A stretch of 64,000 nucleotides of DNA from Xenococcus sp. MO_188.B8. GTDB lineage: Bacteria; Cyanobacteriota; Cyanobacteriia; Cyanobacteriales; Xenococcaceae. The stretch's first letter is position 1, and every line of letters starts with the position of its first letter. The notes beneath the pieces are model-generated. The model saw nothing but the letters and a program-made list of their open reading frames with translations, searched no databases and had not been told where the DNA came from. Position numbers and translations under genes: made by a program. Location of the stretch: positions 18,414 to 82,413 of the forward strand of contig JASJDR010000002.1 in NCBI GenBank assembly GCA_030065615.1. The letters are read 5' to 3'. This document shows positions 8,430-19,500 of this stretch, piece by piece.

Positions 8430-11156
8430 TTATTCGTTGTCTTGAATTGAGGAATGCTCTATTGCTTTGTCAATAAAAACTTTCATTTTGTCAGCTAGTA
8501 GCTGTGATTGCATTATCGAAGTGTGATGTCCAGGAATCTCATAAACTGTTACTCCCTGTTTGGCTATTGTGCTCCAACCCAGCTGAGGATCGAGTAAATA
8601 TCCTGGAGGGGACTCACTTGCCCTAAAAAGAATAATATGACCTGAATAAGGCTTAATCTCATATTTTTCATGAGCCATGGCATAGTTTTTTTCCATCTGA
8701 AGCATTTTGTATGCCAAAGAATTTTCAACACTTTTTAATTGAGCGAATGGACTGAAGAAACTCCAAGAAGATCGTTCTATAATCAAATCGCTTATTCGAT
8801 CACAACAATTATTAAATTGATGGAAAAAAGACGCTGATGAGGAATAATTTAAGTCATTCTTGTTGTTGCTTAATCCTTTTGGCACTTCTTTTTTTGACGG
8901 TTTATTTTGTCGACCAAAAACTTCAAGTAACTTAAACGATTGTAGAATAGTTTCTGATGGTTTTTGTTTAATAATTTTACCAATAACTCGAGGAGTAATA
9001 TAGCGAAAACCATAATATAGTGAGGACATTAAACGAGGAAAAGAGGATAATAATTTACGACTATTGGGTCCATAACTATCAAACATGGCTAACAATGCTA
9101 CTTCTTCTCCTTGAGCAGTAATTTGTTGTGCCATCTCCAAAGCTATTTCGCCTCCATTAGATAAGCCTGCTAGCAAGTATGGGCCCTGAGGTTGTATTTT
9201 TTTGATTTCCTGAATGTAATCAGATGCTATACTCTCAATTCTATACTTTAATGGTGTGTCGGTAATCAAGCCTCTTGCTTGTAATGCATAAACTGGCTGA
9301 TTTGAATCTAATTTTGTAGCTAGGTCTTTATATATGAGAACATTAAACCCCCCTCCATGAAGGCAAAATAGTGGAGTTTTAGAGCCACCTGACTTAATTT
9401 CAACTAAAGGCGACCAAGCTACACTATCACAATCATTATGTAGTAAATTGGCTATTCCTTTGATTGTTGGAGCTTTCAAAAGAGTGGATAGGGGAAGGTT
9501 TTTACCAAAGCTTTGCTCAATTTGATTAAATAAACGTACGGCTAACAGCGAATGTCCACCAAGTTCAAAGAAATTGTCATCAATACTAATTGAATCTACT
9601 TGAAATAATTCTGACCAAATTTTAGCCAACTGCTTTTCTATTTCTGTTTGAGGTAAAACAAATGAAGATTTATGAGTTTGCTGAATAAATTGATCTGGTG
9701 ATTTTATATCGATATTTTCTGGAAGAATTATTTCCGAGATTAATTGCTCCGAATTGTTGACAGCTTGTTCGACCAAGTTCTTCAGATTAACTGCAATTCG
9801 TCTGACTATAATATAGTCAAACAACTGTTTTTTATATTCTAATTTTCCTCCTATAGAACTCCGACCATCATCAGTAAGATCTAAACTCAGCTCCATGCGA
9901 GTAAATCCTAAGTCAATGGGAAAATCTTGAATTTCTAGACCTGGAAGCTCTAGATTTTGAGCTGCGCTACTATCTCTTACTAAAAGCAAAACTTGGAATT
10001 GAGGAACTTCTAAAATATTAGACAAAGATTGAAACGGAATATCTTGATTTATAAAGGCATCAAGAGTTGTTTCTCGAACTCGCTTAAATAGATCACAGAT
10101 ACGTAGATCGTCGCTAAAATTTGTCTTCAGCAGGAGATTATTAGAAAAATTTCCTACTCGTTTTTCTATCTGAGCATGATTACGGATAGATGTGAGAGTA
10201 CCTAGACAGATCTCTTCTTCTGGAGTACATCGATAAAGTACAGTTTGGAATAAGGCTACTAGAGCCATAAATACTGTAATTCCTTGACTCTTGCAGAGTT
10301 CTCGAAATTCCTCGGACAAACTTGGAGAAAGCTGAAATTCTTCATAAGACCCATCGAAGTTTGGGGAATTAATTTTGCTAGTAGTCGGCAAAGATAAGCG
10401 AATAGGTGAGCCACTTAATTTCTGTTGCCAATATTTTTGTTGAGAGACAAAGGCTGCTTCTGTACACAATTGTCGCCGCCATACTGCATAATCAGAATAC
10501 TGGATTCTAGACTGAGATTTTGAAATTAATTTAGCTGAAGATATAGCTCGATAATGTTCGGCTAATTCTTGCAACAGAAACCTAAATGACAAACCATCTG
10601 TCGCTAACTGGTGGGAGACTAACAGCAAAATATAGTCTTGATCTCCAAGATCATAAATGCGTGAACGTAACAGACTATCTCGAGCAAAATCAAATGGCTG
10701 CCGAGAAAATTCTGTTGCTTGCTGTTTAGCTTGATGCCAACGTTTTTCTTTTGGTAGTTGACTGAGATCGATAACTTCTAACTTTATGTCACAAGCTGGT
10801 GCGATCATTGGCTCAATGCGATCGCCATTGGATGTGTATATTGTACGCAAGACTTCGTTCTGCTGAATCAGGACGTTCAGGCTTTGCTCAAAAATCTTGA
10901 CATTTAGCTTCCCTTGGAGGTGGAATGCTTGCGGAACATTGTCAACAGGCAAATCAGGTGTTAACTGAGCAATATGCCAAATTCTCTCTTGAGCAGAAGA
11001 AAGAGGTATATTTACTGTTTTTTCTCTTTTAGGTATTGGTAGTTGAAATAAATCTAAACCTTGCTTTTTTAGCAGTATTTCAAACAGCTGGCGATAGGAA
11101 ATATCGAGTTCTGCTAGCTGCTCGAAAAAATCATATGAATTAATAAGAGTATTCAT
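8430..11156 (-). CDS. NRPS terminal protein C*-PCP-TE
   Basis: A 908-residue protein without an adenylation domain. Residues 1-45 form a helical leader; 50-480 are a condensation domain starting at PLSSAQERIWHIA. Its HHxxxDG motif reads HQLATDG near residue 183, so the catalytic second histidine is Gln. A carrier protein follows (DDNFFELGGHSLLAVRLF, Ser near 530). The thioesterase covers 590-900: oxyanion region PLFCLHGGGFNVLIY, nucleophile GLSNGG near 665 and catalytic His in IPGHHTSIM near 876. It closely resembles the end of the 1436-residue protein at 22454-26764. It probably holds the finished chain and releases it by hydrolysis or cyclisation; the condensation domain may be non-catalytic. 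Last synthetase gene of the operon, 63 bases after the DUF362 gene. Confidence 0.9.
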   Translation of the reverse strand: MNTLINSYDFFEQLAELDISYRQLFEILLKKQGLDLFQLPIPKREKTVNIPLSSAQERIWHIAQLTPDLPVDNVPQAFHLQGKLNVKIFEQSLNVLIQQNEVLRTIYTSNGDRIEPMIAPACDIKLEVIDLSQLPKEKRWHQAKQQATEFSRQPFDFARDSLLRSRIYDLGDQDYILLLVSHQLATDGLSFRFLLQELAEHYRAISSAKLISKSQSRIQYSDYAVWRRQLCTEAAFVSQQKYWQQKLSGSPIRLSLPTTSKINSPNFDGSYEEFQLSPSLSEEFRELCKSQGITVFMALVALFQTVLYRCTPEEEICLGTLTSIRNHAQIEKRVGNFSNNLLLKTNFSDDLRICDLFKRVRETTLDAFINQDIPFQSLSNILEVPQFQVLLLVRDSSAAQNLELPGLEIQDFPIDLGFTRMELSLDLTDDGRSSIGGKLEYKKQLFDYIIVRRIAVNLKNLVEQAVNNSEQLISEIILPENIDIKSPDQFIQQTHKSSFVLPQTEIEKQLAKIWSELFQVDSISIDDNFFELGGHSLLAVRLFNQIEQSFGKNLPLSTLLKAPTIKGIANLLHNDCDSVAWSPLVEIKSGGSKTPLFCLHGGGFNVLIYKDLATKLDSNQPVYALQARGLITDTPLKYRIESIASDYIQEIKKIQPQGPYLLAGLSNGGEIALEMAQQITAQGEEVALLAMFDSYGPNSRKLLSSFPRLMSSLYYGFRYITPRVIGKIIKQKPSETILQSFKLLEVFGRQNKPSKKEVPKGLSNNKNDLNYSSSASFFHQFNNCCDRISDLIIERSSWSFFSPFAQLKSVENSLAYKMLQMEKNYAMAHEKYEIKPYSGHIILFRASESPPGYLLDPQLGWSTIAKQGVTVYEIPGHHTSIMQSQLLADKMKVFIDKAIEHSSIQDNE

Positions 11157-11219
11157 AAGTTAGTTAATATTAGTAATTGAAAAGTAATATAAGCAAAATA
11201 AGCGTTTGCAAAACTAAAG

Positions 11220-12269
11220 TTAAGCAGCAATTAAGGGTCTAATTTTATCAGCAATTTTCTGACTTTCTTGGTCTGGGGCAATGAGTTCAATTTGATCGTA
11301 ACTTCGAATCCCTACACCTAATTCTCCTGCTCGGCGAATTTGTTCTAAATTCCAAAGGGAACCTTGAGAAATTTTCCTTGTGGTACCTAAAGAGCGCAAG
11401 ATTCCCAATGCGACAATATCAATAGCTACTCGATCTGTTCCAGCAAGCATTACATTAGCTGACACTCTCTTGCCAGAAGCTGGGCCACCATCGACAAAAG
11501 CTTCAACCCCATCCATTACAATTAACCTGGGTTGGTAAACTGCATTAACTTCTGCAATCATCTTCTGCATGTGGGGGGAAGTATGTAAATCTTGCATCAT
11601 ATAGTTGAATTTATCTCCAGGAACTTTTTTGGCAATCATGCCTATAGTATTTTTTAAGGCAAGGGTGTAGAGTGCTCCTCCATGGGTTTTCAAGCATCCT
11701 GTCGTAACAACTGCTTCTGCGTCGAGAATAGGGCGAGCAAAAGCAAATCCTTGTTTCCAATGAGTTCCTTCTGACGCAAAATATTGCCATTGATCGATTG
11801 GCAGATCGTCAAAAACGACGGTCATAAATTTGTATTTATCCGCTAAGTCAAAAACTCCTTTGCTTTGCATGACATCCCGAGTATTTGCCATCCCAGAGCG
11901 ATCTCCAACGGTGATCGTTCGTGCACCAGCATTTTGCAATTCTTGAACTAAAGCTTCGAGTAACTGAGGATCGGTTGCACCAGGAGCAGGATCTGCTGTA
12001 TTAAAATTTGGTTTGAGAAATACAGATTTGCCCTTAATACCATCTGGTTGAAGCAGTTCAAAAATTCGGTGTGTTCCGTATACGCGATCGCTTGTATGAA
12101 CAAGAACAACTTTACTAACTCCAGTAGGTTGAGCTAGTGGTAAAAGTTTACGAGACTCTGCTTTTGCCCGAGCAGCTGCTCGGGATAATTTCAGATAATT
12201 AAAAACTGGCGGTAAAATAGCTGCTCCTGTAGCCAGACCAGTCCATTGGAGTATTTTTCGTCTATGCAT
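11220..12269 (-). CDS. DUF362 domain protein with twin-arginine signal
   Basis: About 349 residues from the ATG at 12267-12269; a longer frame upstream would overlap the synthetase gene and is not needed. The N-terminus HRRKILQWTGLATGAAILPP is a twin-arginine (Tat) signal, so the protein is probably exported folded. The body matches DUF362: KSVFLKPNFNTADPAPGATD, TVGDRSGM, CLKTHGGALYTLALKNTIGM and VMDGVEAFVDGGPASG. Some DUF362 proteins carry iron-sulfur clusters; I see no CxxCxxC motif here. One base separates its start from the stop of the Cy-A-PCP-Ox gene, which places it firmly in the biosynthetic operon. Its role in the pathway is unknown; a redox or chain-modifying step outside the cytoplasm is a guess. 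Confidence 0.85.
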   Translation of the reverse strand: MHRRKILQWTGLATGAAILPPVFNYLKLSRAAARAKAESRKLLPLAQPTGVSKVVLVHTSDRVYGTHRIFELLQPDGIKGKSVFLKPNFNTADPAPGATDPQLLEALVQELQNAGARTITVGDRSGMANTRDVMQSKGVFDLADKYKFMTVVFDDLPIDQWQYFASEGTHWKQGFAFARPILDAEAVVTTGCLKTHGGALYTLALKNTIGMIAKKVPGDKFNYMMQDLHTSPHMQKMIAEVNAVYQPRLIVMDGVEAFVDGGPASGKRVSANVMLAGTDRVAIDIVALGILRSLGTTRKISQGSLWNLEQIRRAGELGVGIRSYDQIELIAPDQESQKIADKIRPLIAA

Positions 12270-12270
12270 A

Positions 12271-15200
12271 TTATTGCTCTTGAAGTTGAGAATAAGCTTT
12301 AAGCAGTTCCTTGGCTTTTTGTGGAGCAAGAGACTTGATTCTTGATAATAACTCGCTGGCTGTTTTTTCAGGAGTTAGACCTGACATTGTCTCTACATTA
12401 GCTATGCTCGACCTAGTAGGGTCGATAAAGCCACCTAAAGTAGAGTGAATCAGAATATGGGTATCTTTTAGCTTGAACCAAGAACGAATTTTGTCAAAGT
12501 CAATGCTGCCAACCTGACACAGACCGATATCATAAGTTGGTCCGAAAATTTCAAGCTGATGAGCCATAATTCCTGATTCGAGGGTTACAAAATGAATAGC
12601 GCGATCACCATATCCGGGACCAATTGCGTCAAGATCGGCAATAAAAAAGATGGAAAAGGCACACTCATCAAACATAGGTGTATTGATGAATGGAATATGA
12701 ATACTTCGGTCTAGATCGACATTCGGTGTCAATGTTATTAATTGATGCTCCTCAGGGTGATAGTAATACACTCCTGCAGGAATCTGCTCAATGCGTCCAG
12801 GCTTGACATGCAGATAAACTTGGGTGGGATTAAGACCTCCTGGAGAAGGGTAGAGGAACTTAGGTTGATTATCAATTTTAATTTGAGCTAGACAACTCAA
12901 AAACTGGCTAAACTTGGCAAATGAAATTGGCTCCAACAGAAACTTACGGTAGCTTCTGCGAGACATATATCTTTGCTTCAGTTCATCATCTAGAACCAAG
13001 GGAGGAAGAGAAATAACCTGTTCTTCAGTCAGATCGCGCCGCACACCTGGGCGTGACTTTTTAAATGCCTCTCGCTCAATGGGATCGAGAATAACAGTAT
13101 AATTCTCCAAAACAGCATGATGGCTTAGAAAACCAGCATCTGAAAGCTTTTCATTAAAACTTACAGCTGGCAGAGCGCGACTTTCATAATAGTTAACTAA
13201 GGCTTGAATTGATTGCAGACGAAATAGCTCATCAATACGAGGACGACTCTGAAATTCTTCTTCAAGCTGATTTCCTATCCTCACCATGTCAAGAGAATTG
13301 GCACCTAGGCTGAGTAAATTATCTTCTACCTCAGGGTTATCAATTTGTAAAACTTCAGCCACAATGCAGGTGATCTTCATTTGTAGTTCTGAAAGTTGCT
13401 GTTGCTTTTTATCATGACTGGGTTTGACTTGTTTTTGACTGGGAATAGGTAAAGCTCGGCGATCAACTTTGCCATTCCGCGTCAGGGGAAACTGCATCAT
13501 CGGCACTATATAGGCAGGAACCATATGGTCTGGCAAGCGATCCTGTAAAAATGCCCGCAGTTCATCTGGACATAGTTCCTGTCCTTTGGCGGCAATAACA
13601 TAGGCAGCAAGCTGCTTCTTACCTCTTGCGTCTGAAGTTGCTGTGACAATTGCTGAATCAATATCTTGATGCTGCAACAAAAACGATTCAATTTCACCCA
13701 ACTCGATCCGCTGACCATTAATTTTGACTTGAAAGTCTACTCTGCCCATAAACTCGATAGTGCCATCAGAACGAAAGCGACCCAAATCTCCGGTTCGATA
13801 AATCCGTTCACCTGTGCGAGGATGACGAATAAATTTGGCTTCGGTTTTTTCGGGATCTTGCCAATATCCTTTGGCAACACCAACCCCCGCTACACACAGC
13901 TCACCAGTAACCCACTCCGGACATTCCACTAAAGCTTCATTTAGAATATAGTAACGAGTGTTAGGAATAGGGGAACCATAGGGGATGCTTTGCCAGTTTG
14001 GATCGATCTCTTCTACTGGATACCAGATATTCCAAAGAGTTGTTTCTGTCGGACCACCGACAGAAACAACTTTAGCATCTTGTACCAGTGCTGCCAGCCG
14101 CTGGGGAATTGTCAACGGTATCCAGTCACCTCCCAGGAAAGCCAACCGCAAGGTCGTAGGAATAACATCCGCACGATCACCCGCATAGGCCAAAAGCATT
14201 TCCATCATGGCCGGAACAGAGTTCCAGAGTGTTACTTGATACTTCACGATCAACTCGGACCAGTGGGATGGATCGCGACGTCCAGTTGGGTCTGGAATAA
14301 TAATGGTTCCGCCAGCACCCAATACTCCAAACAAGTCAAAAATAGACATGTCATGGTGGAGGGCTGTCAATGCAAGAATTCGATCTTCAGAACTTATTTG
14401 AAAGTGTTCTTGGGTAGCCACGACTGCATTGACAAGCCCACGATGAGCAACCATTACCCCTTTAGGTAATCCTGTAGATCCTGAAGTGTAGAGTAAAAAT
14501 GCTAAATTATCAGGTACTTGAACAGAGTCGAGGGAACCTTCTTCAATTCCATTGAGATCAGCTTGATCGACACAGTAACGTGGTACCCCCTGGGGCCAAT
14601 CTAACTGCCGATCAAGCCATGATTGAGTAAGAATAGTTGTGGCTCTACCATTTTCAATTAGATAGCGGAGACGCTCTTTCCCAACAGTGACATCTATGGG
14701 GAGGTATGCTGCTCCCGCTTTAAGAACGCCTAATGCAGCCACCACTTGTTCCCAGCCCTTTTCCATCACAATAGCAATGGTTTGATTTGGCTTTGCCCCT
14801 AAGTTTCGCAAGTGTCTTCCCCAGCGGTTGGACAAACCATCTAATTCCTGATAGGTCAAGGTTCGTTGCGTTGTGATTACTGCCGGTTGATGAGGACGCT
14901 GCGGTACTTGCTGAGCGATCAAGTCATGGAGCAAGATTTCTGGCATGGACTGCTCTTCTCCAACTGCAACCAACTTCTGTCCGCTTGTGGTCACTAATCT
15001 TTGCATGATATCCGGCCAGCTTTGCTGCCAAAGAATATCTTCCTGAGCCAGAAGCTTTAATAACTGTGTAAATGCATTTAATATGCTCTGGGGAAGCCCT
15101 TCAGGAAAAAGCTCTTCAACTATATCCCAGTGACAATGCAAGGCCCCTTCATGCTCAAACACATGGTTATCAAGCCAGACTTGTGAAGTTTGATTGATGG

Positions 15201-16512
15201 CATACACAACCTCTCCCAAAGCTTGGGCGCGAACAGTTGGATAAGTTGTTTGAGCGTTTTTCCCTTCAGGTATAGCAGTAAAGACAATAGGCATAAGTGA
15301 ACCTGAAAGCCGTTGTCTGGCAATTGCCAGTTCACGTAAAATCTCAACGCCGTTGTATAAGCGATGATCTAAATCTTGCCATAGCTGTTGTTGAAGATGC
15401 TGAGCGCGCTCAGCAAAAGAGGAATCACCAGTGTTGTCAACCTCTAAAACAGTGAAAGAGGCTGCTTCTCCAACTAACTGATTGACTTGAGAATGAAGGG
15501 GAAGTCGATTGAAGCTGGGGATATTGATACAGAAATGACGTTCTTTGCTCCAGAGAGAGAGAACTTCAGCATAGGCTGCCGCGAGAATACCAGGAGGGGT
15601 AATTTCCAATTTTGCAGCCTTGGTTTTAATTGCCTGCCAGACTTTCGCTTCAATAGTGACTTCTCGTCTCACAAATCGACCATTGGTCAATGCAGAAGGA
15701 TGCTTTGCAAGAGGTAATTCTGGTCCCAAAGGTAACGTTTCAATACGATTATGCCAGTAATCCTGCGCACGACGATACTCTTCACTATCTTTAAGATCAT
15801 TTTCAGCTAAAACATAATCTCGAAAGTTAATTTCAAGCCTCTCAAGTTGCGTGTCTGGTTTGTGGTAAAGTGCTGCCCATTCGTCATAAATAAGCCCAAG
15901 GCTCCATCCATCAGCAATCAATGCATCTAAACTCACATGAATGCGGGTTTTGGTATCATCTATTAAAGTTGCCTGGATATCAAATAGTGGCCACTGGTCG
16001 CTGGGAAGAATCTGATGTGACATTTGTTGACGTACATCTTCTAACTGCAGCTGAATGCTTGTGAAGTCCTTTCCCCGTAGATCCAAAATCCGAAACTTGT
16101 AAGGAGAGACATCTTCTAGAACTTTTTGCTTCCCTTCTGGCAAGATAATTGCCCTGAGAATATCGTGTCTTTCAATCAGGCATTGCCAAGCATCATTGAG
16201 GCGCTTTAGATCAAAGTGACCTTCTAATTCTAGATAGCTATGACTTGCTACCTGTGCCATTTCTACTTCTCCACTGCGGCCAATCCAATAGGCTTGTTGT
16301 AATCCTGTTAGGGGAAAAGGGGAAAATCGCTTCTCAGGTTCAGGGACAATAGTTGGTAAATTTAAAGAACGGGATTGCGCCGTTTCTTTTTGAGTTCCAC
16401 CTAACTTTTTCTGATGTAGTATTTGAGCGAGTAAGGCTTTCTGTTCTACGGAGAGAGTCTGAAGTTTGAGTTCTTTTCCTTCTTTTGAATGCCGAAGTGT
16501 CAATTCTTCCAT
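12271..16512 (-). CDS. NRPS Cy-A-PCP-Ox (azole forming)
   Basis: 1413 residues. After a 60-residue leader comes a heterocyclisation domain (FPLTGLQQAYWIGR) whose core motif is DALIADG (DxxxxDG) near residue 196, in place of HHxxxDG. The adenylation domain runs about 520-1010 with LLYTSGSTGLPKG near 679, TGDLGRF and GKVDRR. Pocket residues read by eye are D-M-F-N-F-G-V-L-W, similar to cysteine codes. The carrier protein has LGANSLDM (Ser near 1071). Residues about 1140-1400 are an FMN oxidoreductase of the SagB/ThcOx type, with RRSYRKF and SPGGLNPTQVY. Together these would condense and cyclise Cys (or Ser/Thr) and oxidise the thiazoline to thiazole. It lies 73 bases downstream of the monooxygenase-containing NRPS gene. 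Confidence 0.9.
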   Translation of the reverse strand: MEELTLRHSKEGKELKLQTLSVEQKALLAQILHQKKLGGTQKETAQSRSLNLPTIVPEPEKRFSPFPLTGLQQAYWIGRSGEVEMAQVASHSYLELEGHFDLKRLNDAWQCLIERHDILRAIILPEGKQKVLEDVSPYKFRILDLRGKDFTSIQLQLEDVRQQMSHQILPSDQWPLFDIQATLIDDTKTRIHVSLDALIADGWSLGLIYDEWAALYHKPDTQLERLEINFRDYVLAENDLKDSEEYRRAQDYWHNRIETLPLGPELPLAKHPSALTNGRFVRREVTIEAKVWQAIKTKAAKLEITPPGILAAAYAEVLSLWSKERHFCINIPSFNRLPLHSQVNQLVGEAASFTVLEVDNTGDSSFAERAQHLQQQLWQDLDHRLYNGVEILRELAIARQRLSGSLMPIVFTAIPEGKNAQTTYPTVRAQALGEVVYAINQTSQVWLDNHVFEHEGALHCHWDIVEELFPEGLPQSILNAFTQLLKLLAQEDILWQQSWPDIMQRLVTTSGQKLVAVGEEQSMPEILLHDLIAQQVPQRPHQPAVITTQRTLTYQELDGLSNRWGRHLRNLGAKPNQTIAIVMEKGWEQVVAALGVLKAGAAYLPIDVTVGKERLRYLIENGRATTILTQSWLDRQLDWPQGVPRYCVDQADLNGIEEGSLDSVQVPDNLAFLLYTSGSTGLPKGVMVAHRGLVNAVVATQEHFQISSEDRILALTALHHDMSIFDLFGVLGAGGTIIIPDPTGRRDPSHWSELIVKYQVTLWNSVPAMMEMLLAYAGDRADVIPTTLRLAFLGGDWIPLTIPQRLAALVQDAKVVSVGGPTETTLWNIWYPVEEIDPNWQSIPYGSPIPNTRYYILNEALVECPEWVTGELCVAGVGVAKGYWQDPEKTEAKFIRHPRTGERIYRTGDLGRFRSDGTIEFMGRVDFQVKINGQRIELGEIESFLLQHQDIDSAIVTATSDARGKKQLAAYVIAAKGQELCPDELRAFLQDRLPDHMVPAYIVPMMQFPLTRNGKVDRRALPIPSQKQVKPSHDKKQQQLSELQMKITCIVAEVLQIDNPEVEDNLLSLGANSLDMVRIGNQLEEEFQSRPRIDELFRLQSIQALVNYYESRALPAVSFNEKLSDAGFLSHHAVLENYTVILDPIEREAFKKSRPGVRRDLTEEQVISLPPLVLDDELKQRYMSRRSYRKFLLEPISFAKFSQFLSCLAQIKIDNQPKFLYPSPGGLNPTQVYLHVKPGRIEQIPAGVYYYHPEEHQLITLTPNVDLDRSIHIPFINTPMFDECAFSIFFIADLDAIGPGYGDRAIHFVTLESGIMAHQLEIFGPTYDIGLCQVGSIDFDKIRSWFKLKDTHILIHSTLGGFIDPTRSSIANVETMSGLTPEKTASELLSRIKSLAPQKAKELLKAYSQLQEQ

Positions 16513-16585
16513 TTAGATAACTTGACCTCTATTGAAAAAAATATCTTGGAAATAACTTGGGAATAACTTTTGAGTTAAGATTCAA

Positions 16586-19500
16586 TCATACAAAAACAGT
16601 TTGATCAGACGATTGCTCTAACTCTTTCAATGCCAATTCAAGCTCATGAGGAGTTGATTGATTTATTAATAGTTCCTCAATTTGGGCAGCCATTGCTCGA
16701 ATAGTTGGAGCTCGAAATAAACTCAGTAAGGGCAGATCAATGTTGAATGTTGTCCGAATTTTACTGATTAAGGAAACTGCGATTAATGAATTACCACCAA
16801 GATTAAAGAAATTATCACCAGTTTCAAGTTGACGAATTTGAAGAACCTCCTGCCATATTTCGATTAGAGTTTCTTCAATAGGGGTATAGGCTTTCTCTTT
16901 AGATGTTTCTTCACTATGAGCAATAGTGATGGGAGCAGGTAGTGCTTTGCGATCAACTTTGTTATTCGGTGTCAGCGGAAAGACCTCTAAAATGACAAAG
17001 TGGGAAGGAACCATATATTCAGGCAGTTGAGAGCCTAAATATTCTCTTAACAAAGTATCAGAGAGTTGACTTCTTGTTTGAGGTAGCACATATGCTACAA
17101 GTCGCCGATCACCAGGCATATCTTCACGAACTAAAGTTACGGCTTCTTTGACCGTCTCGTGACGACTTAAAATTGTCTCGATTTCCCCTAATTCTATACG
17201 ATAGCCACGAACTTTTACCTGGAAGTCTGCTCGTCCTAAAAACTCCAAGTTTCCATCCTGTCGGTAGCAAACCAGGTCGCCGGTACGGTATAGATATTCA
17301 CCTGATGACAAGTTAAAAGGATTTGGAACAAAGCGTTCTTGAGTTAATTCGGGTCGATTTAGATACCCTCGGGTTACTCCCTTTCCCCCAATAAACAATT
17401 CTCCAGGAACTCCTACAGGAACTGGTTGCAGATGCTTGTCTAGAACATACAACTCGGTATTTGCAATTGGACGACCAATGGGAACAATCCCTTCGACCCG
17501 ATCCAGCTTATAAGTTGCAGACCAGATGGTAGTCTCTGTAGGACCGTACATATTATGAATTTGCCCAGGTATGATTTGTCTGAGTTGGGTTGCCAGGGAC
17601 TCCGAAAAGGGTTCACCCCCCAACATCATACAGCGCAGTTGTCTCATGGCTTCACGGGTAGCAGTATCTGAGAGTAGAATACTGGCCATAGAGGGGGTAC
17701 ATTGGAGGTGTGTTACCTCATGTTGCTGGATTAGGTCAGCTAACGAACTAGAATTCTCTTGGATCTCAGGGGTAAGTGTCAGTTGCTCATGAGCCCGTTC
17801 TTTTACTTGATGAAGTAAGGGCAACTGAGCTAACACCTTATCTGTATTGACGCCGAAGTCAATCAGACAAGCAATTTCATTCACCCCAATGCCCTTAATT
17901 TGATCTACCTTCTGCAAACATTTCTCCACCGTACCAAACAGGCCACTGGTTTCAAAGTAACGCTCAAAGGAAAAATCCAAGACATCATCCCACTCTTGTT
18001 CGGAAAGATGAGAGACCGAGAACTGCCCCATTTCATCGGTGGTTTTTTGCTTAAATGTGGGGAAACTCCAAGCCGCTAACTTGATAAGATTGAGTGAGCT
18101 TGCCAAATAATGACGCATCGGTTGACGCACCAGCTCTCGAACAGTGTCATCATTCTCTCCGACAAAGGTATGGAGCATTAGGGTCACGATACCTTCCCCA
18201 GAATGACCATTTTCGATCCATGCCCGACGATAGATGGTAATCTTGTCGGCTAATTCATCCAGGGTTTGTCCTAGTAGATGGGTCAGAATATGAAACCCCT
18301 TAGCCCCTGCCATCTGAAATGTTTCGGGATTGCCCGCCGCCGTAATCCAGACTGGCAGTTGAGGTTGAATTGGACGGGGCAGGGTTCTTACCTCCACATT
18401 CTCTCCTTTATCGTTGGGATAGGTGACTGATTCGCCTCGCCAGAGCGTTTGCACCTCTTCAATCTGATCGAACATAATGGCTTTTCGGTCGTGAAAGTTT
18501 CCGGGCTGCAACACAAAATCATTAGGTTGCCAGCCAGCCGCAAACGAGATCCCAACACGCCCCTTCGACAAATTATCTACCACAGACCAATCTTCAGTCA
18601 GGCGTACAGGATTATGTAGGGGAGAGACGCAGCTACCAGCACGAATTTGAATATGCTCAGTGATGGCTGCCAGTGCTGAACTGGTCACCGCAGGATTGGG
18701 GAACAGACCGCCAAAGGCATGGAAATGCCGCTCGGGGGTCCAGATTGCTTGAAAACCATGCGCGTCACCAAACTTAGCACCTTCTAATAGAAGACGATAT
18801 TTATCAGTGGCATCCTCACCTGCTTCATGACTGGAGAAGTAAAAAAGACTGAAGTCAATTGCCTTTTCTTCGTTTTGGAACTTAAACTTGTGAGAGGAAG
18901 ACTGCACTTGCTCTCGCTCAGGGTTATAGATGACAACCTTAAATCCTCTCGCTAGTGTCCACAAAAGTTCAAGTACAGAAATATCAAAGGACAAACTGGT
19001 AACTGCTAGCCATACACCTGGTGGTTCAGGCTCAATCACAGAATCCATCCCAGTAAAAAAGTTGCTCACATTGCGATGCTCTACCATGACACCCTTTGGT
19101 TTGCCAGTGGAACCAGAAGTGTAAATCACATAGCTCAGGTTTTCTGGTTTAACCATACTGTTAGGATTGGTTACTGGTTGCTGAGCGATTTCTTCACGCA
19201 GGGTATCAATTGGGAGGATGCGAATATTGGATTCAACTAACAGATTAGGAATCAGTTGCTGCTGGGTTAGAATAACTGAAGCCTCAGAATCTCCTAGCAT
19301 AAAGGTGAGACGGCTTTGAGGAAAGTTTGGGTCAAGGGGAAGATAAGCACCTCCTGCCTTATGAATTCCCAGAAGCCCCACCATCATCTCTAAGGAGGGC
19401 TTCATATGGAGCCCTACCAGATCATCAGGACCTACTCCCTGTAGCTGCAAGTAGTGAGCTAGTTGATTAGCTTGCTCGTTTAGTTGTCGGTAAGTAAGTT

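Noticed and set aside
13990..14469. 159-codon forward frame inside the Cy-A-PCP-Ox gene
   Set aside because: It lies antisense to conserved adenylation motifs, has no domain or ribosome binding site, and is a by-product of codon bias.
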